Source: Treponema sp.
Lineage (GTDB): Bacteria > Spirochaetota > Spirochaetia > Treponematales > Breznakiellaceae
Length of the DNA stretch: 5,403 nucleotides
Assembly (NCBI GenBank): GCA_031275535.1
Contig: JAISOR010000155.1
Span: forward strand, 1-5,403
Reading direction: 5' to 3'
The notes beneath the pieces were generated by a model. It ran no database searches. It was given only the letters and a program-made list of their open reading frames with translations, and was not told where the DNA came from. Below are positions 1 through 5,388 of the stretch, piece by piece; positions within the stretch are counted from its first letter, which is position 1, and the number at the start of each line of letters is the position of its first letter. A program made the translations under genes and the position numbers.

Positions 1-685
1 AGGAATGGATGATCTTAATTATCTCCTCGGTCAGCCGGGAGGGGGATACCGGCGTAAGCAGGGGGGCCTGTTTTTTTATCTTCCACCGCACGCGCAGGGG
101 AAGCTTAAACCCCACCAGGGTCGCGTATTTTACAACCCGGATCATCCTGACCGGATCGTCCTTAAAAATAAAGGAAAGGGGTATGATGGGCCTAATCCGT
201 TTTTCCCGGATATCCTTCATTCCCCCCACATAATCCACCACCACCTGCTCTCCGGGATCATAAAAAAGGGCGTTCAGGGAAAAATCCCGGCGGAGTACGT
301 CTTCCTCTATGGTTCCGTAGGTATTACTGGTAGAACCATCCTTAAGGGACCGAAAGGTGGAAACCTCGAATATTTTAGGGCCAAAGTAGACATGGACCAA
401 ACGAAACCGGCGGCCGATAATCCGGGCGTTTCGGAATATTTTCTTAATCCGGGAAGGGCTGGCCTCGCTGACAATATCAAAATCCTTAGGCCGCTTCCCC
501 AATATCAGGTCCCGGACAGCCCCGCCCACAATATACGTCTCATACCCATTGGCCCGCAGCCGCTCGGTAATATATACCGCATCGGGATCCACATCGGCAA
601 ACGTAATGCCATGCTCATTCCTGGTGTATACGATTGCTTTTTTTACGGGTCTTCCGTCTTTTTCAGCACCATACCGAATGCGCAA
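1..685 (-). CDS. pcnB: Poly(A) polymerase / CCA tRNA nucleotidyltransferase, PcnB type (C-terminus beyond window)
   Basis: This is the N-terminal 228 residues of a class II template-independent nucleotidyltransferase, which adds A (or CCA) to RNA 3' ends in the cytoplasm. The head motif GGAVRD lies at residues 54-59, followed by DFD at 68-70, whose two Asp bind the catalytic metals. GRRFRLVHVYFG at 91-102 is typical of bacterial poly(A) polymerase I. RRDFSLNALFYD (132-143) and DDPVRMIRVVKYA (176-188) are the nucleotide- and RNA-binding motifs. The start is TTG at 685-683: an in-frame TGA lies four codons upstream (697-695), GAGAGG sits 5 nt before the TTG, and no ATG precedes the conserved head. 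Family members run to about 400-470 residues, so roughly half lies to the left of the window. Poly(A) polymerase and CCA-adding enzymes are hard to separate by sequence; the RRFRL motif makes me favour PcnB. Confidence 0.93.
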   Translation of the reverse strand, partial: MRIRYGAEKDGRPVKKAIVYTRNEHGITFADVDPDAVYITERLRANGYETYIVGGAVRDLILGKRPKDFDIVSEASPSRIKKIFRNARIIGRRFRLVHVYFGPKIFEVSTFRSLKDGSTSNTYGTIEEDVLRRDFSLNALFYDPGEQVVVDYVGGMKDIREKRIRPIIPLSFIFKDDPVRMIRVVKYATLVGFKLPLRVRWKIKKQAPLLTPVSPSRLTEEIIKIIHS

Positions 686-690
686 AGAAG

Positions 691-696
691 CCTCTC
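691..696 (-). promoter_or_regulatory. Shine-Dalgarno deciding the TTG start of pcnB
   Basis: On the minus strand this reads GAGAGG, 5 nt before TTG at 685-683. Together with the in-frame TGA at 697-695, which overlaps it by two bases, it leaves TTG as the first usable start codon. The ATG nearby (CGGTATGGTG) is out of frame. Confidence 0.75.
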
Positions 697-715
697 AAAT
701 ACAAATATAATTAGA

Positions 716-745
716 TATATATAAGAAAAAACCCATGCTTGTCAA
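716..745 (-). promoter_or_regulatory. Sigma70-type promoter for pcnB
   Basis: On the minus strand a perfect -35 hexamer TTGACA (745-740) is followed by TATATA either 16 nt (723-718) or 18 nt (721-716) downstream. Transcription would start near 709-711, giving a leader of about 25 nt that contains the GAGAGG ribosome site. This is the best promoter match in the window. Its -35 shares five bases with that of the opposing promoter. Confidence 0.65.
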
Positions 746-767
746 CATTTTATTTTTATGATATATA
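739..767 (+). promoter_or_regulatory. Sigma70-type promoter for the small orphan gene
   Basis: TTGTCA (739-744, five of six matches to TTGACA), a 17-nt spacer, then TATATA (762-767). The start would be near 774, giving a leader of about 126 nt before the ATG at 900. An alternative -10 such as TATGAT (757-762) has a poor spacer. The region is AT-rich, so the -10 could be fortuitous. The -35 lies in the same TTGTCAA core as the pcnB promoter. Confidence 0.45.
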
Positions 768-798
768 TATTATTCTTAAAATAAGTGAGAAAGCCGCC

Positions 799-825
799 TT
801 TTCAAAACAGACCGGATTTTGAAAA
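799..825. promoter_or_regulatory. Perfect 9-bp inverted repeat in the orphan gene's leader (operator or hairpin)
   Basis: TTTTCAAAA (799-807) and TTTTGAAAA (817-825) are exact reverse complements separated by the 9 nt CAGACCGGA. The centre is at 812, about 40 nt after the predicted plus-strand start and about 75 nt before the ribosome site. The spacing is right for a dimeric repressor operator on DNA, or for a 9-bp AT-rich stem in the RNA. No T-run follows on either strand, so it is not a classical terminator. I cannot assign a binding protein. Confidence 0.5.
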
Positions 826-899
826 AAGTCCTGGCATTATGAGGCAAAATTCGGCAAGGCAATATTACCCTTACTGTCTGCGGGATTCAGGAGGCAACA

Positions 900-1094
900 A
901 TGGGCTGGGTAGTAAAGATCGAAGACATGGAAGCGGTCCATGATTCCGGAGTTGTTTTTAAATTTACCCGTTTAGCGGACGGCATGATGGGGGCAAAGCC
1001 AGCCCGTATTCCCGATGGGGTAACTATGGGCGAAGACGAACTGGCCAAACTTTCCAAAGAAGCGGGGGAAGAGTTTTACAAGTCCCTCGGATAG
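900..1094 (+). CDS. Small protein of unknown function, 64 residues
   Basis: I do not recognise this protein. It begins MGWVVKIEDMEAVHDSG and ends EEFYKSLG. It has no hydrophobic segment long enough for a membrane helix, no cysteine and no signal peptide, so it is probably cytoplasmic. The N-terminal part (residues 2-25) looks like short beta strands. The acidic and lysine-rich C-terminal part (44-62, GEDELAKLSKEAGEEFYKSL) looks like one amphipathic helix. It is likely to be real: AGGAGG (889-894) sits exactly 5 nt before the ATG, there is a predicted upstream promoter, and codon use resembles its neighbours. It has its own long leader with an inverted repeat. It ends 6 bp from the end of the convergent hydrolase, so its transcript must terminate inside that gene or collide with its transcription. 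The helix and length could suit a regulator or accessory subunit, but nothing specific supports either. Confidence 0.75.
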   Translation: MGWVVKIEDMEAVHDSGVVFKFTRLADGMMGAKPARIPDGVTMGEDELAKLSKEAGEEFYKSLG

Positions 1095-1100
1095 CAGGTC

Positions 1101-2096
1101 CTAAGCGGGGGAAACGCCGCAATGGCGGAGGAGCCAGGCCAGGAGGTTTCCGCTTACTTCTTCCCGGTTGGTTTCGTTTAAGGTTTCATGCCTGGCATCG
1201 GGATATAAGACAAATTCCAAATCCTGAATACCCATGGACCGGTAGGCGTTTACCAGGGCCGTGGGGCTTTCTCCCATATCCCCCACCGGGTCCGCACTGC
1301 CGGCAAACATATAAATGGGAAGATCCCGCCTGATACGGTCCATAGCCTTGGGCCGGTGAATTTCCTTAAGCCCCCCCAGAAGATCCCGGTAAAATCCGAC
1401 GGAACAGAGCTTGCCCGAGAGGGGATCCGAAACATAGGCGTCCACCTCTTTTTCGTCCCTGGAAAGCCAGTCAAAGGGGGTCCGATTCGGCCTAAAGGGC
1501 TTATCATACGCACCATCCCCCAGGGCGTGGGCCAGACGGGAACCCTTCCGGCAGCCCATAAGAGCGGCAAGCAGGGCCATAAAGGGGGCCCCCAGGGTAA
1601 TCTTCAGGCCGTCCGGCCCCCGGGTTCCCGAAAGGATACAGCCCGAAAGGCGTTCGCTGTGGGCCTCGATATAGGCCTGGGCAATAAAGGAACCCCAGGA
1701 ATGGCCCAGGAGGAAAAGGGGCGTCCGGGGATAGGTCTCCTTAATCACGGTGGTGATGCGGTCAATATCCGCCACTACCTTGGAAAAGCCCCCCCGATCC
1801 GCGCAGTGGCCTAAAAGCCCGCCCCTGCCGGGATCGTTTACCGCCGGGTCCGCGGTTTTACCGTGGCCCCGCTGATCCGCCGCCCAGACCTCAATGCCCT
1901 GTTCACCGAGCCGCCGGGCCAATCTATCATACCGCAGGGAATGTTCAGCCATACCATGGATTATATGCAATACCGCCAGGGGACTGCCTTCGGAAGGCCC
2001 TTGCCCCGAACTGCCGGGAATCCATCGCCGTACAAAAAGCCGGGTTCCATCCCCGGTATCAATCCAGGAACTTGTCCATAAATTCGATTCAGCCAT
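1101..2096 (-). CDS. Alpha/beta hydrolase, monoacylglycerol lipase / lysophospholipase type
   Basis: A 331-residue serine hydrolase of the Hydrolase_4 (serine aminopeptidase S33-like) group. HGMAEHSLRY at 48-57 is the oxyanion-hole region typical of monoglyceride lipases and lysophospholipases, and the following strand leads to DQRGHGKT (74-81). The nucleophile elbow is GHSWGS at 131-136 with Ser133. The acid is Asp269 in SADP, and the base is His303 in DARHETLNE. The full triad is present, in order, with normal spacing. Residues 165-255 form the lid region that sets substrate choice. There is no signal peptide, so it should be cytoplasmic and cleave ester bonds of mono- or lysolipids; the exact substrate is unknown. 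The ATG is the first possible start, because TAA lies in frame seven codons upstream. Its ribosome site is poor: GGGAG is 12 nt away and AGGT directly abuts the ATG. The gene diverges from the methyltransferase gene. Confidence 0.88.
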   Translation of the reverse strand: MAESNLWTSSWIDTGDGTRLFVRRWIPGSSGQGPSEGSPLAVLHIIHGMAEHSLRYDRLARRLGEQGIEVWAADQRGHGKTADPAVNDPGRGGLLGHCADRGGFSKVVADIDRITTVIKETYPRTPLFLLGHSWGSFIAQAYIEAHSERLSGCILSGTRGPDGLKITLGAPFMALLAALMGCRKGSRLAHALGDGAYDKPFRPNRTPFDWLSRDEKEVDAYVSDPLSGKLCSVGFYRDLLGGLKEIHRPKAMDRIRRDLPIYMFAGSADPVGDMGESPTALVNAYRSMGIQDLEFVLYPDARHETLNETNREEVSGNLLAWLLRHCGVSPA

Positions 2097-2120
2097 ACCT
2101 GTATTGTACTCCCTATTTTA

Positions 2121-2150
2121 TTGTTCTGGCAATAATGATATATTTATATT
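2121..2150 (+). promoter_or_regulatory. Possible promoter for the methyltransferase operon
   Basis: TTGTTC (2121-2126), an 18-nt spacer and TATATT (2145-2150). The predicted start at about 2156-2158 would fall on or just after the ATG at 2154. That would make the message leaderless, perhaps starting at the second ATG (2160). No Shine-Dalgarno sequence precedes either ATG, which fits that idea. The match is weak and the region is AT-rich. Confidence 0.25.
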
Positions 2151-2160
2151 TCCATGGCAA
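2132..2160 (-). promoter_or_regulatory. Possible promoter for the hydrolase gene
   Basis: On the minus strand TTGCCA (2160-2155), a 17-nt spacer and CATTAT (2137-2132) give a fair sigma70-like match. The start would be near 2125, with a leader of about 29 nt. The -35 falls on the first codons of the divergent methyltransferase gene. The 57-bp gap is AT-rich, so the match may be chance. Confidence 0.35.
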
Positions 2161-3332
2161 TGGGTGAAATCTTTACGGCCCCGGTGGAGCATATTGCCGC
2201 GGGGGGGGCCGGAATATTGACCTATAAGGGTCAAAGTATCTTTATGGACTTTACCGCCCCCGGAGACATGGCAACCGGCCGTATTATCGAAGAAAAAAAA
2301 GGCTGGGCCCGGGCGGAATTGGTGGAACTGGCGGAGGCTTCCCCCCACAGGGTCAGCCCCCCCTGTCCGCTGTACCGGCAATGCGGCGGCTGTTCCCTCC
2401 AGCATCTCTCATACGCCGCCCAGCTGCGGGAAAAGGGCCTGATGGCAGCGGAGGCCCTCCGCCGGATCGGCGGCCTCTCCCCCCTGCCGGAACTCAAAAT
2501 AAACCCCTCCCCGCCCTATGAGTACCGGAACCGGATGCAGTTTCACCGTATCGAGCGGCCCCGGACCGCCAGGGTGGGGCTTAGGGCGAGAAAAAGCGGG
2601 GACCTTATCCCCATTACCGACTGCCCCATCGCCGATCCGGGCCTCCGGGGGGCCCTGCGGGCGGGGAAGCTCGTCCCTCCCCCGGCCAGGGACCGGTTTA
2701 CCGTCTATGCCCGGGGAGACAGCCTCCTCTGCGAGGGCTCCGCGGGTTTTCCCTCCCGGGGAAGGCTTACCATACTGGGAAGGGATATCCATTTGGACGC
2801 GGGGGTCTTTTTCCAGAGCAACGGGACCCTGCTGGAAACCCTCATCGCCGACCTACGGGCCCTGGGGGACCAGGCGGACCCGGCCCTTCCCGCGGCGGAT
2901 ATATACTGCGGGGTGGGAACCTTTGGGGCCTTTCTGGGGGAGCGCTTCCCCCGGATAGATATGGTGGAGGAAAACAAGGGGGCCCTGGCCCGGGCCCGGG
3001 AAAACGTCCGGGGAAGGGATGTCCGGTTTTTTGCCCAACCGGAGGACCGGTGGGTAAAAAACCGGGATCTGGGGGCCTATGGTTTTATGGTGGCCGATCC
3101 CCCCCGGCGGGGGCTCGGTCCGGCCCTGAGGCGCGGACTTTCCCGGGCGGGACCGGCCATCCTGGCCTATGTGTCCTGCGATCCCGCCACCCTGGCCAGG
3201 GACAGCCGGGAATTAAGCGCCGGGGTTTACCGGCTGGAGAAACTGGTATTGTATGATTTTTATCCCCAAACCGCCCATATTGAAACCCTGGCGGTTTTTA
3301 AAAGGACCCCTTCTGTCCATGGCGCGTCATAA
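2154..3332 (+). CDS. rlmD: RNA (uracil-5-)-methyltransferase, RlmD/TrmA family with Fe-S cluster
   Basis: A 392-residue SAM-dependent enzyme that makes 5-methyluridine in rRNA or tRNA. Residues 5-65 match a TRAM RNA-binding domain. Cys71, Cys77 and Cys80 (CPLYRQCGGCSLQH) with Cys157 (TDCPI) form the 4Fe-4S site of the RlmD/RlmC/RlmCD branch, which E. coli TrmA lacks. FFQSN at 219-223 binds SAM and substrate. DIYCGVGTFGAFLG (249-262) is SAM motif I, and VADPPRRGLG (313-322) is motif IV. YVSCDPATLARD (339-350) carries the nucleophile Cys342, and YPQTAHIETL (370-379) carries the general base Glu377. All catalytic residues are present and the length is normal. The target (U1939, U747 or tRNA U54) cannot be told from sequence. 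The start is ATG 2154 or ATG 2160, with no ribosome site for either. Codons 16-19 contain a run of eight G. The 3' end overlaps the propeller gene by 14 bp, implying one operon. Confidence 0.92.
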   Translation: MAMGEIFTAPVEHIAAGGAGILTYKGQSIFMDFTAPGDMATGRIIEEKKGWARAELVELAEASPHRVSPPCPLYRQCGGCSLQHLSYAAQLREKGLMAAEALRRIGGLSPLPELKINPSPPYEYRNRMQFHRIERPRTARVGLRARKSGDLIPITDCPIADPGLRGALRAGKLVPPPARDRFTVYARGDSLLCEGSAGFPSRGRLTILGRDIHLDAGVFFQSNGTLLETLIADLRALGDQADPALPAADIYCGVGTFGAFLGERFPRIDMVEENKGALARARENVRGRDVRFFAQPEDRWVKNRDLGAYGFMVADPPRRGLGPALRRGLSRAGPAILAYVSCDPATLARDSRELSAGVYRLEKLVLYDFYPQTAHIETLAVFKRTPSVHGAS

Positions 3333-5058
3333 GCGGCTGCCGGGGGTCCTGTTCCTCGGGGCTTTCCTGGTTTCCGGTCTTTGGGCCCAGACCGGGGACA
3401 AGCCGCAGGACACGAGCCCCCTCTGGCGGCAGGCCCTGGGGGGCGCGGTTACCGGCATCCCCGCCACCCAGGCGGAATCGGTGGTGGTGGTATGCGACGG
3501 GGGGAACCTGAAGGCCTATAGCCGCCAGGGAAGGTTCCTCTGGGATTATTTCGCCCGGGGCCGGTTGGGCCCCTTTATTACCCGGTCCAGGGAGGGGACC
3601 AGCTATGTATGCAGGACCAACGGGACCCTTATCGCGGTGAACCGCTCGGGCCGGGAACTGTGGCGGGTTTCCGCTTCCCCCCTCACCGCGCCGGTATTGG
3701 CCGGCTGGGACGGCCGGATCTTTGTCCCCATGGATAAAAAGCTCTCCTGTTATACCGCCGCGGGCTATCTGCTCTGGTCAAGAACCTTCTCCCATCCCAT
3801 GACCCTGGGGCCCGTACCGGATACGCGGGGAGGGCTGCTGACGGTCCTGGAAAACGGGGAACTCCTGCGGATCGATGCCTTTGGAAAGGTCCGCTCCCAA
3901 CAGCTTCCGTCGGTTCCCGCGGCGGCGCTTCCCCTGGAGGCCCCGGACGCGGCGGATGTCCCGCCATCGGTCCTGATCCTCTATAAAAACGGCGGCATGG
4001 AACTATCCGGGGAGGGGCAAGGCACGCGCCCCCTTCCCGCCCTGGGGGGAAGCCCCCTGGCCGCAGTAAGCCGGGGGGATGCGGCGGCGGTCACCCTGAC
4101 AAACGGCCAGGTCCTGCTCGTATCGGGCGCCGGGGGAGAGGTCCTCCGGATCGGGCAGAGCCACATAGAAGCCGGAGAAGCCCCCGGAGAAACGGCCATG
4201 CTCTACGATGAGCGGGGTATCTACGTACTTTCCGCGTCCGGGGCCGCGGGCTTTACCGGGGACGGCCGGCGCCTCTGGCTGCTCCGGCTCCGGGGTTCCG
4301 CCGCGGTTCCGGCCTTTAGTGATGAGGGCATCCTCTATTCCGGCGGAAGCGACTGGATCCTCTACGCCTACAGGCTCGAAGAACGGGTCCGGGCCCAGCG
4401 GCGTTCCATCTATGGCCCCGCGCCGGAGGGCAGTTACGGCACGGGGAATCCCCCGCCTTCCCCCTGGGCGGACTATTATTTCCGGTTTGACGAGGGGGAA
4501 ATCAAGACCCAGTTGGAAACCATAGAGGGGGCTATCCGGGAAGGCCGGGTCGGGGAGGACGAAAAATCCTTTGTGGCCTATTTGATGGAAATTGCCGGTA
4601 GCCCGGGGAACACCCCCGCGGCCGCGGCCAGCCTCCATCCTCCGGTCCAGGCGGGGCAGCGGGTGGAGGCCCTGCGTCTGCTGGCCTACCTGGGTTCCCG
4701 GGAAACCATCCCCTTTTTGGCGGCTCTCTTCTACCGCGACCGGGAACCCCTGGTACGGGCCGCCGCAGCCGCAGCCATAGGCCGCATAGGGGTAGACCCC
4801 GAGGGCACGGCCCTGAGGGCCTTTACGGCGGCGGTTTCCTCCCCATCCCCGCTCCGGGACGAACAGGTCCTGGTCTCCGTGGCCGCCGCCGCCGGGGCGC
4901 TCTGCCGCTTTTCCGGCCCCCCCTTAAGCGACGCCGGGGTCAAGCTCCTGGTTGTCCTGGCCGGAAAAGACCGGCCCCAACTGGTACAGCGGGCGGCCCG
5001 GAGGGAGTTGGATTCCCTAAGGGGGGAGCGGGAAGAGAGTGTGAAGAGTTGGGAGTGA
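3319..5058 (+). CDS. Exported PQQ-type beta-propeller protein with C-terminal HEAT repeats
   Basis: A 579-residue protein. I chose ATG 3319 over an in-frame ATG at 3253 because it gives a clean Sec signal peptide: MARHKR, a hydrophobic core at 7-22, and likely cleavage after Ala23 (GLWA/QTG). AAAGGA lies 12 nt upstream. There is no lipobox Cys, so it should be released to the periplasm or outside. Residues 35-354 are a PQQ/WD40-like propeller. Blade signatures recur at GNLKAYSRQGRFLWDY (62-77), GTLIAVNRSGRELWRV (102-117), KLSCYTAAGYLLWSR (141-155), GELLRIDAFGKV (180-191), GQVLLVSGAGGEVLRI (263-278) and FTGDGRRLWLLRL (312-324). No enzyme motif is visible, so a binding or scaffold role, as in BamB-like proteins, is inferred. 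After a helical segment (395-427) and an Ala/Pro linker (431-446), HEAT-type helix pairs follow at about 447-473, 475-506 and 511-530. The last dozen residues run into the GAGTG tract. It overlaps the methyltransferase gene by 14 bp and is probably translationally coupled to it. Confidence 0.85.
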   Translation: MARHKRLPGVLFLGAFLVSGLWAQTGDKPQDTSPLWRQALGGAVTGIPATQAESVVVVCDGGNLKAYSRQGRFLWDYFARGRLGPFITRSREGTSYVCRTNGTLIAVNRSGRELWRVSASPLTAPVLAGWDGRIFVPMDKKLSCYTAAGYLLWSRTFSHPMTLGPVPDTRGGLLTVLENGELLRIDAFGKVRSQQLPSVPAAALPLEAPDAADVPPSVLILYKNGGMELSGEGQGTRPLPALGGSPLAAVSRGDAAAVTLTNGQVLLVSGAGGEVLRIGQSHIEAGEAPGETAMLYDERGIYVLSASGAAGFTGDGRRLWLLRLRGSAAVPAFSDEGILYSGGSDWILYAYRLEERVRAQRRSIYGPAPEGSYGTGNPPPSPWADYYFRFDEGEIKTQLETIEGAIREGRVGEDEKSFVAYLMEIAGSPGNTPAAAASLHPPVQAGQRVEALRLLAYLGSRETIPFLAALFYRDREPLVRAAAAAAIGRIGVDPEGTALRAFTAAVSSPSPLRDEQVLVSVAAAAGALCRFSGPPLSDAGVKLLVVLAGKDRPQLVQRAARRELDSLRGEREESVKSWE

Positions 5059-5118
5059 GGAGTGAAGTGGGACGAGGGCGGCGGGGGAAGAGAGAGTGGA
5101 GTGAGACGAGTGAGAGTG
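5037..5118 (+). repeat. GAGTG-rich purine tract spanning the end of the propeller gene
   Basis: GAGTG occurs seven times: 5037, 5053, 5060, 5094, 5099, 5108 and 5114. The units are separated by GA/AG-rich bases, and the strand is almost free of C between 5023 and 5122. The copies are irregular, so this is a degenerate low-complexity tract rather than a clean tandem array. It includes the last six or so codons and the TGA (5056-5058) of the propeller gene; that TGA is itself made from a GAGTGAGG unit. It could form purine-strand triplex structures or be a decayed repeat. Confidence 0.7.
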
Positions 5119-5119
5119 G

Positions 5120-5155
5120 GGAAAAAGTTCGTGCTGTTCGGGTGGTCCTTTTTCC
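5120..5155 (+). terminator. Weak hairpin after the propeller gene, possible terminator
   Basis: GGAAAAAG (5120-5127) pairs exactly with CTTTTTCC (5148-5155) around a 20-nt loop; two G-U pairs may extend the base. The stem is AT-rich and is followed by TTCCTTATTC rather than a T-run, so it is a poor intrinsic terminator. It is the first dyad after the operon's stop codon. Confidence 0.25.
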
Positions 5156-5193
5156 TTCCTTATTCGCCTTCCGCTCCTTTGCGGTTAAAAATC

Positions 5194-5231
5194 CTTAAAT
5201 AGACGCTTATGGCGCCGGGCACTTTTTTAAG
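5194..5231 (+). other. Weak inverted repeat with a T6 run
   Basis: CTTAAA (5194-5199) pairs with TTTAAG (5226-5231). Between them lies a small imperfect stem (GACGC at 5202-5206 with GCGCC at 5212-5216, one mismatch), and TTTTTT (5223-5228) follows. This could be a second weak terminator for the operon upstream, but the T-run is 6 nt from the inner stem and is itself part of the outer stem. Confidence 0.22.
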
Positions 5232-5244
5232 AATTGCCCCCTAC

Positions 5245-5273
5245 TTGAATTTTCTCCCGGTCTCGGCTATCAT
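5245..5273 (+). promoter_or_regulatory. Sigma70-type promoter near the right edge
   Basis: TTGAAT (5245-5250), an exact 17-nt spacer and TATCAT (5268-5273, five of six matches to TATAAT). The predicted start is A5280, which is also the A of an ATG. It lies in the gene-free stretch after the operon, so it should drive something to the right: a leaderless message, a long leader or a non-coding RNA. The rest is outside the window. Confidence 0.5.
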
Positions 5274-5306
5274 TTTTCTATGGAAAACGTGAATCCCCCG
5301 GCCCCC

Positions 5307-5341
5307 ATAGCGGGCGCTCCGCAAATACCTCGCGCCGCTGT
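5307..5341 (+). other. GC-rich stem-loop downstream of the edge promoter
   Basis: AGCGGGCGC (5309-5317) pairs with GCGCCGCT (5332-5339) with one bulged G, extended by a U-G and an A-U pair. The loop is the 14 nt TCCGCAAATACCTC. It begins about 27 nt after the predicted start at 5280. It could be a structured leader, part of a small RNA, or an extragenic palindrome; no known RNA family is recognisable in what is visible. Confidence 0.4.
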
Positions 5342-5388
5342 AACCTCGTCCAGGCCGCAATCGTGCTCGCGTGGGGCCGTGTGGGTTT

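Noticed and set aside
339..350. SCDPAT instead of SCNPAT at the methyltransferase active site (residue numbers of the protein at 2154-3332)
   Set aside because: The Asn-to-Asp variant also occurs in ordinary members of the family. The catalytic Cys342 and Glu377 are intact, so I do not treat it as a defect.
5..724. Plus-strand 239-codon open frame
   Set aside because: It is the shadow of pcnB on the other strand, which has clear catalytic motifs. The plus-strand product is Gly/Pro/His-rich with no recognisable domain.
832..846. Sigma54-like TGGCA...GGCA upstream of the orphan gene
   Set aside because: The GG and GC dinucleotides are 9 nt apart rather than the required 10, and the -12 side lacks TTGC.
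1371..1377. Runs of seven C in the hydrolase gene as contingency tracts
   Set aside because: Short G/C runs are common in every gene here because GGG and CCC codons are favoured. These are mid-gene and not longer than that background.
1356..1814. Plus-strand open frame of 152 codons inside the hydrolase gene
   Set aside because: It lies opposite the intact hydrolase, which carries a complete Ser133-Asp269-His303 triad. Its Pro/Gly/Lys-rich product is typical of antisense frames in GC-rich genes.
3253..3318. Upstream 22-residue extension of the propeller protein from ATG 3253
   Set aside because: It would bury the signal peptide behind MIFIPKPPILKPWRFLKG and deepen the overlap with the methyltransferase to 80 bp. 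ATG 3319 gives a standard export signal.
4003..4638. Minus-strand open frame of 211 codons opposite the propeller gene
   Set aside because: It is an antisense shadow, rich in Gly, Pro and Arg, with no motif or ribosome context. The plus-strand gene has a signal peptide and repeating blades.
5171..5184. CCGC-TCCTTT-GCGG mini-hairpin as a terminator
   Set aside because: The stem is only 4 bp and is followed by TTAAAAATCC, not a T-run.
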